Positions 30,101-42,100 of a stretch of 64,000 bases of DNA are shown here, one piece after another. The stretch covers positions 1,175,782-1,239,781 of the forward strand of contig VFFE01007669.1 of NCBI GenBank assembly GCA_008921705.1, in the 5' to 3' direction. The translations under genes and the position numbers were made by a program. The notes below the pieces were generated by a model. The model did not search any database, was not told the origin of the DNA, and worked only from the letters and a program-made list of their open reading frames with translations. The stretch is from Burhinus oedicnemus (lineage: Eukaryota > Chordata > Aves > Charadriiformes > Burhinidae). Numbering within the stretch: position 1 is the first letter of the stretch; each line of letters opens with the position of its first letter.

Positions 30101-33100
30101 TGATTNNNNNNNNNNNNNNNNNNNNNNNNNNNNNNNNNNNNNNNNNNNNNNNNNNNNNNNNNNNNNNNNNNNNNNNNNNNNNNNNNNNNNNNNNNNNNNN
30201 NNNNNNNNNNNNNNNNNNNNNNNNNNNNNNNNNNNNNNNNNNNNNNNNNNNNNNNNNNNNNNNNNNNNNNNNNNNNNNNNNNNNNNNNNNNNNNNNNNNN
30301 NNNNNNNNNNNNNNNNNNNNNNNNNNNNNNNNNNNNNNNNNNNNNNNNNNNNNNNNNNNNNNNNNNNNNNNNNNNNNNNNNNNNNNNNNNNNNNNNNNNN
30401 NNNNNNNNNNNNNNNNNNNNNNNNNNNNNNNNNNNNNNNNNNNNNNNNNNNNNNNNNNNNNNNNNNNNNNNNNNNNNNNNNNNNNNNNNNNNNNNNNNNN
30501 NNNNNNNNNNNNNNNNNNNNNNNNNNNNNNNNNNNNNNNNNNNNNNNNNNNNNNNNNNNNNNNNNNNNNNNNNNNNNNNNNNNNNNNNNNNNNNNNNNNN
30601 NNNNNNNNNNNNNNNNNNNNNNNNNNNNNNNNNNNNNNNNNNNNNNNNNNNNNNNNNNNNNNNNNNNNNNNNNNNNNNNNNNNNNNNNNNNNNNNNNNNN
30701 NNNNNNNNNNNNNNNNNNNNNCCAGTATGAAGAGGTGGCTCCCCCACCAGCTAGAGGTATATTTTAATTTTAGGATTTGTGTGAGAAAAAGTAGTATCTT
30801 TTCATTCTGTTTATGTACCAAAGTTTTGTTTTAATATGTTCCAATGTACTTTACAGTGTGCCTTTTTTCAAGATGTTTAATGATTAGTGTATAGTGCAGA
30901 AAATGTGCGATGGGTGTATGTCTACTCTTTACTACTACCTCCATAAATTTAAATGTTCCATGTCATACGTGTTCTTTCCTCTTTCAAATGAAGTCTGTAT
31001 AACCCACGAAGAAAATTTAACTGAACTTTATTGCATCCTCATCTAGGGTCCAATTTTGCTATCAGACTGTGCTTGAAATACTTAGAAATGTTTATGAGAA
31101 TTCTGCAATCACAGACAAAAAATATGCTCATCTAGAAAATAGGTAGGGTACTTGAAAATAGGAGATTTAGGAGTACAAGTCGCATTGACCTCCTTTTGGA
31201 AATATTTGAAAACACTATAGTTGTTGTTTATTTATTTCTTGAAGGGAATAATATATTTTCATGCACAGCAAAGATATAAAAATACTATTAAATTGCCGTA
31301 TTTAAATACTCTTTGGTTTAGGTGTTTTCCTTAGGAATAATTCTTATGGTACTGGTGTAAATTTTTAACATTGTCAGTACAGGATGGACATACTATTCAC
31401 TGCTCAGAGAGGACAACTAGTGGTAATAAAGCCTTTCTACATCATAATATAAAGATATAGACCAACTACATCTGATTTTTCCAAAATTACATAATCATCT
31501 TAGAGTCCTTAAAAATGCATATTTTCCAGTTCTGATTTAGATCATTCCATAGTGTCTCTTGCCCAAAAAGAAGTTCAGAATTTCTTTTCACTAATTAATG
31601 AATGCCAAAACTATATTTAACATTGTTCGCACTAGAATTTTGACATATTGATTAACACATTTTTCCTAGTAAAAAAAAGGTGAGGCTGTACACTGCAAAA
31701 GCCAGGTTAATCCTGAACAGGAAGATTAGGGTTAGCTAAAATTTCCTTTGACTCTATCACAGTAGTTAAGTTTAATTTATAGGTGCTCCAAACTTTCTTC
31801 AGTATGCTCAGAAACAGTGGGATTACCTTTGCCTCACTGCAGTTAAAGGGAAAATAAGTTGATTTCAGCAGTCAGGATTTTATTTTTTTTCATCTAAGTA
31901 AACCACTCATAAATCTTGCCATTACCCAACAAATTGTGGTATAAACTGCTGGGTACTTATAATGTGTCTATAGTTCTATGTTTGAAGTAAATCAGTTGAT
32001 AAACTTGATGTGCTTGCTTTTTACATGTAGAAAGCACTTGGGAATTTCTGAAGAAAAAACATGTAATCAGCAATATTTATTCAATAAATACACAAAATTG
32101 GCTTATTCAACATGATCAGATGCAACCTATTACATGTCTGAAAAGTGTTAGGATCATATCTCTAGGAGAAAATAAGAAGTAGTAAACCCACTAAATATCT
32201 AATATGTCAATTAAATAGTTTTTTATTGCAACGTTTGTAATAAACATCCAAAAATTGGAGTGAAAAGATAAAATTGTATTTTTGCAAGTTTCCTCACTGT
32301 GACATTTCTTAATCTTTGATAGCTGGTTCTAAAAAGTCAAACTCTGTCTTAACTCAATCTTTTGATCAGCAAATAAGCCCTTGAAGTTAAAAACATTTTT
32401 ATTGATGGCCACAATGGCTAAGCAGGGAGAATGGACATAATAGCAGTTAAGACAATCTGTTCACTATTTTATTTTGTCTTAATGATCAAACCATGTTAAA
32501 TCATAGCTGTCTGTTTTGGGTATGTATTTGTGATGCTTGGTTGCAATTAATGTTCCTGTTGTTTTAGAAGTAAGTACCTAAAATATTAATGGTATCTTTC
32601 AAGTGCCTGAGGTTCCCAAGAAGCCTGTTCCAGAGGAAAAAATACCTATTCTGAAGAAAAAAGAAGCTCCTCCAGTGAAAGGTATATATCATCTCTTTAT
32701 GTTAGCAGACATCCTCTGAATATGTAATTCACAGTATTTTTCAGATGCCTTAGTTGATCATTACTTTTTTCTGTTCTTTTTGGAGGGGGCTCTTCATATG
32801 AAATGTTTGTGCTGCTGTCTTTTTTGTTTCATTTCTGTTTTGAATAGCCTGTGGATTATTTTTTAACCAAAATAATGTTTTTGAAGTGCCTGAGATGCCG
32901 AAGAAACCTGTACCTGAAAAGAAAGTCCAAGTGCCGAAGAAGGAAGCTCCCCCAGCTAAAGGTATATGAACTTGTAATTAGCTACGAACAGAAAGGTCTT
33001 CTAGACTTCATTTATCTTCTCACTTGTGTTAAACACCAGGAGAGTAAAAGAATTGTTGCTCTTAAGAACTCTGGTCCTTTGTGTTTCTGTTCAATTGTTT

Positions 33101-36100
33101 AGTGTCACTGGCTTCTATGTCATGGTGTTTTAGATTCTTATGCCAAGTTCAACTTACAATAATATCTTACTAAGTTCCAGAAGTGCCAAAGAAACCTGTG
33201 CCAGAAGAGAAGGTTCCTGTTCCTGTACCGAAAAAGAAGGAAGTTCCACCAGCCAAAGGTATATCAGCTCTTGACTGAACGTGTTAAAAAAAAAAAATTA
33301 AAAAATTGGTCTTTGTTCACCTTTCCTCTTTAATGTAATGTAGAGGGAAGAGTATTTTATATTCTTGACAATTCTTCGTCATTCCACTTTATTGATTCAT
33401 AACTTTGTTCTTGACCTTATGGTTCAAAAATCAAATTCTTAAACTACAATAATATCTTTAAAGTGCCTGAAGTACCAAAGAAACCTGTGCCAGCAGAGAA
33501 GGTACCTGTCCCTGTGCCTAAAAAAGTGGAAGAACCTCCACCAGCCAAAGGTATACCAGTTTCTGGTTCAACTGCAGGGTTCTAGTTTTGTATCTTCACC
33601 TTTAGAAGACTGCAAGTAACAACCCCATTTCTTGTCCTTGTGTGTTTGATACTGAACCAGTCACTGACACATGTTTGATCAGGACACTGTATTGTAGCCG
33701 TTTCTGTTAGTCATGGATGCTATGCTTATTCTACACTTGGAAAATTTCTATGTTTGTGTCTTGTATCATCTCTGTCTTTTGGATCTTATGCATCTAAATT
33801 ATTTAGAACTACTTGCTGTTTCAAAAACAGATGCTCCAAAAGATAAACAATGTACCTAAACAGCTAGACTTCCTCCTTAGCCTTACTATGCCATTTTCTA
33901 ATGCTGTAGTCTGTATGTCTGTAAGTTTACATCTGTGCATAAGTCTGTGGATACAATCAATGTTATCTTTCATACACAATTAAATTTTGCCATATTCATG
34001 TAGTTATCTTAATATCAGTTATAGTTATCATTTTACTATGTTTTATGTTACATTGAAAATTAATTTCTTAAACAAAAATGTCTTTAAAGTGCCTGAAGTG
34101 CCCAAGAAAGTTCCAGAAAAGAAAGTACCTGTCCCTGTACATAAAAAGCTAGAACCTCCAGCAGCCAAAGGTATCTCTCCTTATCTTAACTGAACATGTG
34201 GATGATGTTTCTTACTGTTTCTCTATGTTCGTTGTTAGAATTTACCTGAAGTATCGTAGCCTTTTGTGACAAATGTACTTGCTAATTCATACTCTTTAGC
34301 TTCTCTGTAAGTTGTCTCTCAGTTTCTGATGTTGTGTCTAAGTTTTTTACAATTAAATACTATCTTTGAAGTGCCAGAAATACCAAGACCTCCCGCTGAA
34401 GAGGTACCTATTTTTGCTCCTGAAGAAGAGGAGGAAGAGGAAGCTGTTCCAGAGATAACAGCAAAAGGTACAACATTCCTTCTTGAAAATTATCACAGAG
34501 TTTTGTTCAGTTCATTAAAAGATCTTCATCTTTTTTGGCTGTTTTAAGCTGTATGTATATCTTAATTATCCTTCTGAGGGGAGTTTTCTTCATCTTACTG
34601 ATCTTTGTGACTTTTTCTGTGGTTTTAGTAGTTTTGATGCTTGAAAAGTAATTGAAGTTTTCTTATCAAAACAATATCTTTGAAGTGCCAGAGGTGCCCA
34701 AGAGAGCTGTCCCAGAAGAAAAAGTACCTGTTGCAGTTCCTAAAATAAAGAAAATTCCACCAACTAAAGGTATATAGCATTGTGGAGTATGCAGATAATT
34801 CCTTTCCCTTACATTTTCATATTCCAGTGGAACCTCATTTTAAAAATCAATTTATACTCATGTAAAGTCAGATCCTTGGTTCCAGCGCCCTGCTGCTCCC
34901 CTGTAGTGACCAGTGCTAGGTCTCAGGCAGGGCTTGATTGTCTATATTGTTGACTTCAGCGGGCTGAGAATCAGGCCTTGAATGATCTACTTGTTTTCCA
35001 TTTGAAGTGATTACTATGACTGAAATAATTCATTGTGATATCATTATTCAGAACTAATGTTTAAATTAATTTAAATTTTGTTTAAGCAAAATACCTGGAA
35101 TAACATTTTATGGGCCTTTACCTGAAAATTCTTCAATTCAGGGAGATCATTCTGACATATACCTTGACAGTATGCTAAAATCTCAAGCCTTTTAGCTAAA
35201 CTTATATAAAAATAAAATCAAATCACAACTGACCATACAAATAACCTGAGGATATACCCTAAATGTGAAATTTAAAGTGGAGGCAGACTATTGCAGAGGC
35301 TACCCTTTGGTGCTGAGCAAATTCTACCTCAGCAGCTCAATTTTCAGAAAAAAACTGAAAAGCAAACATTGGAAGTTTTTTATGTAAAAAATTAGATGCT
35401 AGTAATCTTATACAACCTCTTGTTTGTAGCATATCTTGCTAGTATTTTCTGTTGGCAATGATGCTGCGTAATTAAGAACTGGGAAAAAGAGATAATCCGC
35501 ATATAATCCTTATAACCCAATTACACTTTGCCGTTTCAGGGAGCAAAAAATAGCGAAGAGAGGTTCCCTTATTTTTATTACTGTTGTTACTTTAAAGTTG
35601 GTGTCTTTGTGTTTTATGTAATGAGTTTTTCTTAGTGATGTTGTGAAAGTAAAGTTCTTAAAATAATATCTTTAAAGTGCCTGAGGTAGCAAAGAAAGTT
35701 GTGCCTGAAGAAAAGGTTCACATCTTTGTTCCTGAGGAAGAAGAAGAGGAAACTATTCCAGAGGAAACTATACCAGCAAAAGGTACACAATATTTTCTTC
35801 CAAGTTACTCATGAGATCTTTTGGGTTCATTAAAATACATCTTTATTTCTTGTTGTATGTAAATCTTAATGATCTTTTGGGGGAGCTTGGGATTGTGTTT
35901 CATGTTTTTTCATGTTTTTAATGCTCTGAAAGTAATTTTAAAATGTATTTGCAAAATAATATCTTTAAAGAGCCAGAGATTCCTAAGAAACCTGTCCCAA
36001 AAGAAAAAATACCTGTACCCACTCCTGAGAAACAGAAGCTTCCTCCAGCAAAAGGTACATAAATTAATACCTAGGAAAACAATGTGGTGTTGTTCTCATT

Positions 36101-39100
36101 CAGTGTCTCTATTTATTTTATTTTGTTTGTTATTTATGTTAGTTTTGTGTCCCTGCTCTTTCTGTATTGATGTCTCAGAGTGCAGGTCAAATTCCTAGCG
36201 AAAAATAAGCTCTGAAATTATTTGACTTGTTCCAGAAGTCTGCCTATGGATATAAAGTGTCTTTTGTTTGTATTTCTGTTTCATCTTTAAAACATTTAAA
36301 ATACATCCTGCAGATCAGTTCGTATTTCATTATGTCTGTTTGGATATGTTTTCTGTTGTCTTTCTCACACTACTGGCGGGTGACACTCTTAAAATACAAT
36401 AATGTCTTTAAAGTGCCTGAGATGCCAAAGAAATTTTAGTATGTCTGTCTTATACTTGTCACTATACTATTTCCTTGTTTGTAAGTTTCTGTTCTGCTGT
36501 TTGTAAGCTTCTGGGTTTGTGTCTATTTAAAAATTGTGCAAAAGATCACTGAAGTTAGGTCCTATCTTTAAAGTACCCAAGGTGCCTAAGAAGGTTGTTC
36601 CTGAAGAGAAGGTACCTGTTGCCCCTGCTGAAAAAGTGCAGGTTCCAGCTGCAAAAGGTATATGTACTCCTGATTATAATTAATACTTATGCTAAAAAAT
36701 ACTCTTGACCTTCTTCTTTCTAACTTTTGTCTTTGTTGTATGAGATTTCTGCTTGAATTTATGTTAAAACTCTTCATTATCAACGTTTGCATTGTAGAAC
36801 CGTAAAGCTCTGCTTCTTGTGCTTTTTTACTTACGCTGCTTTAAGGTGTTTTTTTAAAATTCCTAAAAGAAATCCGTATCTTTAAAGTCCCTGAGGTGCG
36901 TAAAAGAGCTGTTGCAGAAGAGAAAGTACCAGCTGTCGTGCCCAAACCCAAAGAACCAACACCAACTAAAGGTACAGATATATTTCTTCTTATTCCTCCT
37001 TATTCCTTTCTTATTCCAAAAAGATTTGGTTTTCCTCCTCATTCCTATAATCTTTTATAATATATATACTGTTTCAGGAGCATGATCTTATATTTTAATG
37101 TAACTTATGCTTGTGGTTATCATGTACATTTTCTGTTCTGTGTGGATCATCTTTACCAACTGTAAAAAATAGATTAAATAATTGTAAGGTAGTAACAATA
37201 ATACTGTTTCTAAAGTGCCTGAAGTATCCAAGAAACTTGTCCGGAAAGAAAAAGTCGCTGCTCCTGCTCCTGTGGTGGAGAAGTATGAGTATACATATGA
37301 AGAGTATGAGAAGTATGAGACATACGAAACTATTGAAGAATTTGAAGAGATTCAGGAAACTGAAGAAATTGAGGCATATGAAGAACCTGAAGAACCTGAG
37401 AGATATAAGGAGATTCAGGAACAGGAATATGAAGGGGAAGCTGAGGAGAAAGAGGATGTCTATGAAAAGTATGAGTTTAAGGAGAAGGAAGAGATCTATG
37501 AGAAATACGAGGAGGTATACAAGGAGGCTTACGAAATCCAACCAGCTATAGGTATAAGTCATGATTTCTTTATTCTTACTGTTTGTTGAGTTCCCAGCTG
37601 CTGCTTAAGCCTCCTTTGGGTGTTTATTTATATTTTTCCCCATAGATAGTCCTATGTTTGTCTTTTGCTGGTAACGATAAATCCATTCAAAGATTGTTTC
37701 TCTCCTACTCCTTCCTAAGGAATTCTTCCCTTCAGAGTGGAATGGGAAGATTCCCCGTCTGAGTGCCCAAGAGTGCACTAGTGTAGATATGACACAGGAA
37801 AAGTAAATGATAATTTTCTCATGCAGTTCAGCTTCAGCCTGAATTAAATATTTTTATGTGTCAATATTTATTTCTTTTGCCCAGTTTAGCTTCTGTGAGC
37901 TACAGAGATGTTAAAACTCATGTAGGACCTTCCTTCTCATCATTTAAATTTATGATCATGGAATCCCTCATGCCAAACAGAAAGTGCATCTAAAATGTAC
38001 CAGAAAGATGTACGCTGATATTCCTTAGCTTTTGTTGCTCAAGAGCTCTGAGATAAGCGGCTGTTCAGTTGTGTCTGCATAAATGATGAGAAGGTGCCTC
38101 TACAAATGAGTGGTTGCTCTGCTTGCTTGAATCTGTCGTCTGCTTGTCTTTGTATCTCTTGTAATTCCTCAAAAATAACTTAAAATCCATAATGAAACAT
38201 TTTTTAAAGTGCCTGAGGTGCCTGAGGTGCCTAAAAGACCTCTGCCAGAAGAAAAAGTACCTGTTCCTGTTCCTAAAAAAGAAGCTCCACCAGCTAAAGG
38301 TACATCAGCTATTAGACAAATTTAAAACCACGGTCTTCTGCCTGAGTCCCCGAATCCCCAAATCCAGCAATTTACCTATTCTGATTTGATTGCTAGACCC
38401 TTAACTTTCTTTCACAGTACAGTCAAAGACAGGGACTAAGTTACTAAAAAAATAATACTTCTTTAACAAATCAAAACTGAGACAAATTACTTCCTGGGGA
38501 CAAAGGAAGTGCAGGTAGGACCTTCAAGATTTATTTTTTGCTGTCACGATATTAGTGACATTTTATAGTTAATAATTGAAAACAAGCAGATGAATAAATT
38601 AATAAAAGTCTGTTGAGCTATAGTGCCTTATCAGTGAAAGTCTAGTTTCCTACAGAATCCTAAGAAAGTAGGATCTTCTTCAACCTAATGATGTGCCGGA
38701 GTGCATATGCTCTTAGTAGGTGTTCTTTGTATTAGGTTCTACAAAAGATAAGTGTCTTGAATAGCAACTGTCAGTGGATGGTAGTAGACTTTCTGTACTA
38801 GTCTGGAGCTCTGTAATTTTCTGTTCAGAGCAATTAATTTGTCAGAAATTAATTTTGTGCTTCTATAGTTGTTTCTCGTGTGAACTATCAGAATGAAATC
38901 AGTGGGAAAGGGTTTTTTTTTGCACAAAGACTTGGAGTTAGTTGATAGGAAATTAAAGCCTTACCATATTCTCAGCTGGCATTAATTAGAGCTGACAGTT
39001 CATGAAACCTCATTGTTAAGGCTTATCCCAGTCAAAAATTCACCCAACAAGAGCGGTGTTTTTCTTTCAGTGAATACTGAAGACTCTAGTTGTGTCAATC

Positions 39101-42100
39101 CAAGCAAAATAGTCCAGATGGGTGGCCTGCAAGGTCACCACTCAATAGCAATTGAGGACACTGTATCTTGTATTTTTCCAAATTTTCTGACTCTTTGCAT
39201 TGTTTGCTTTTTGTTTAACTTCTATTCTTACAAAATATTCGTACTGCAAAAAATCTTAAAAAAACCCACCAATGTCTTTAAAGTGCCAGCGGTGCCGAAG
39301 AAACCTGTTCCAAAAGAAAAAGGAATACCTGCTGTTCCTAAAAAGGAAATTACTCCACCAGCTAAAGGTATACTTGCTCTGTATTGTCCTCACGAATCAT
39401 GAAGTCTGACTTCAGTCTTTTGTCTTCATTATTTGTTGAAAAAGATGTGCATATGTTTTATGTCCCCACAGTGGTTTTTTTTCAACTGTTCGTAATTGAG
39501 TCTTTTTTTGCCTGTTGGTTTCAAGTCATTTGATGAAAATATGTGAGAGTCGCTTTAAAAAATGTGTGTTCTGTCGTTCAGCTACATATGAAAGTAGTTC
39601 AGAAAGAAAGAGTATTTTTGTTTCTTCTAAAAAGGAAGGAGATTCCACCATCCAAATATACGGCCATCTTTCAAGAATATTTTTTTGATATGTTATTCTT
39701 CTGTCTAATCTTCGTAACATAGATGTTCTTTCAGGAAACATTTCATCCTTTGTTGTTTCATAAATCTTCCTTCTTAGATTTGCTCTTCTTCTTTCTAAAT
39801 TCTTCCATATAACTTTGAAAGCTAAAAGTAAACTCTATCTTAAAGGGCCAGCTGTTTTCAAAAGAACTGTCCCTGAAGAAAAGAAACCTACACATATACC
39901 TGAAATAGAAGTTCCACCAATGAAAGGTAAAGGAACCTTTGATATGAGATTTTATGAAAAGGAAATATTTGTGTTGCTTTTCCCAACTAACACCTTCTAA
40001 AATGATCCTCATGCTCTTTAGACCATGGCAAGAGTATCTAGTCTCTCAGTGCAGATTCAGCTCTCAGTGATAAACTGAAAACTCTGATGAAAACATTTCA
40101 GATACGTGCTATACATGTGCTAAACAGTAAATACATTTATTTATTAATGAAAACATGCTGAGGAGGTATCACTACTTACACTGCCAGTATCTAAACCTTC
40201 AGTGCTTTTATATTTGTAATATAGTTGTGAATTTAGTTTAAACTGGGGTTTTGAAGCCAATACATTAGTCATGATATTGGTGAAGTAATAGGGCAAGACC
40301 TAGTAAGTTGAAACCATTGAAGCTGTTACACATATCAGAAGGAAAAGCATGACGATACAGTGAGAAAAGCAAACGGCTTATGCTCTTCGAGAGCGGAAAC
40401 GATAAATTTCTTCACATATTTAATCGTTCCAGCAAGACAATTCTAGAACTGTGTAATATTTTATTCTTGAAAAGATACAGTATTTGGGACCTCAAAAGAA
40501 CTTAATTTTCAGGGTATATTTTTATTTGGGATTTTAGAAGTTGAAAATTATTTTGAGGTTACTAAAAGAAAGCTAATATCTTTGAAGTTCCTGAGTTTCA
40601 TAAGAGAGCTGTCCTTGAAGAGAAAGTACCCACCATTATTCCTAAAGAAGAGGAGCCTCCTTTGTATGAAGGTACATCAATGACATATTTACCAAGCAGT
40701 AACTTGCGGAGAATATATCAATTCATGCTCTAGATTGTTCTGTAAAATGTGAGACATTTTCAATTTTTTTTTTTTTAATTATTTAAAAGTAACTTCCATC
40801 CATGTCTTTGAGACCCTCTCTCCCCCCAAATTTACTTATAGCTTAGCATTTTAAAAATATTCATTTCCCCTCTGTTAATGGGAGAAACAAACACAAATAA
40901 GAGAGAAACTAAGTTTCTGATCCAGTAAAGCACTTTAGCCACATGGGACCAAAGAAATGAACTTACGTAGACACTGGTTTAAGAGCCATCCTGAGTAAGG
41001 CTTAATTAATTTTTGAGCTGGCATACAGAGAGTTAATGCCCGATGAGGACATGTGAAATTCAATTACAATTTCTATCCAATATACAGAACTAAGTAATTA
41101 GAAAATAAAATGAAATATTTGTGTAAATTTCTATTTTACTAATTGGGAATGGTCATTTCTAGCAATAGTAGGTAAATGATCAGGCTGAAATCAGACACAA
41201 ATAATTTATATTCAAACAGCTCTTTGTCCATATACATGTCTGCATTTTTGCATGATAAGTTGTCTTTCTAATCTTGTCTTGTAAATAATATTAAAGTACG
41301 TAAAATAAACTAATATCTTTAAAGAGCCTGAAGTTTACAGAGAAGTTCCAACAGAAGAACGAGTCCCTGTCATTACGCCTAGTGAACCAGAAGCTCCAGC
41401 AGCTAAAGGTACATCAACTATTCAAGCAATCTATAAAGGAATGCGTTCCCTACAAATTAGTCATTCATCTTCATCATTCCATCTGTGTGGTGATCTGTTA
41501 TTTAATGTGTTCATTCTAATGTTTCCTTAGATGCTATGTGTCTGTCGTTCCTTCTTTGTTACTTATCTTTTGTATATTATAATGTTCTTAAAAATATCTA
41601 ATATCTTTGAAGTACCTGCAGTGTCAAAGAAAATTGTCCCACTGAAGAAAATACCTGCTGCTGTACCTACAGAAATAGCTTCTCCAGCTAAAGGTACATG
41701 ACCTCCAAATGTATTTTCTCTAGCCTCTTTCAAATGTGAAGTATCAAGCGAGAAACCCAACACGCTTGTTTTTCTCAAACAACATGACTAGGTGCTATAT
41801 ACAGTTTTCTTCCATTTGATCTCTTGTTGTAAGAGTAAATTTTGCCTATTTGCTTTTATCTCAGAAAGAGACCATACATAGAGAGATCAGAAATTAAAAA
41901 CGTAAACATTTTTCAACCATTTACAAAGAATTACAAAAATATTCCAGCATCTTTCTTTGTATGTTAAATTAATGAACAATTATTAAGACATAATAATTCA
42001 ACATTCAGGAAAAAAATTTCAAGAAACATTTTCTTAAAGTTCTTATTTTTGTTTTGTGTTAGCAGTTGCTCAAACAGATAGATACATTCTGAATCAAGAA

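Noticed and set aside
30055..30821. 230- and 252-codon frames across the gap
   Set aside because: They consist mostly of unknown bases.
37095..37562. 155-codon minus-strand frame that looks like membrane segments
   Set aside because: Antisense of the E/Y-rich exon; hydrophobicity is a codon mirror effect.
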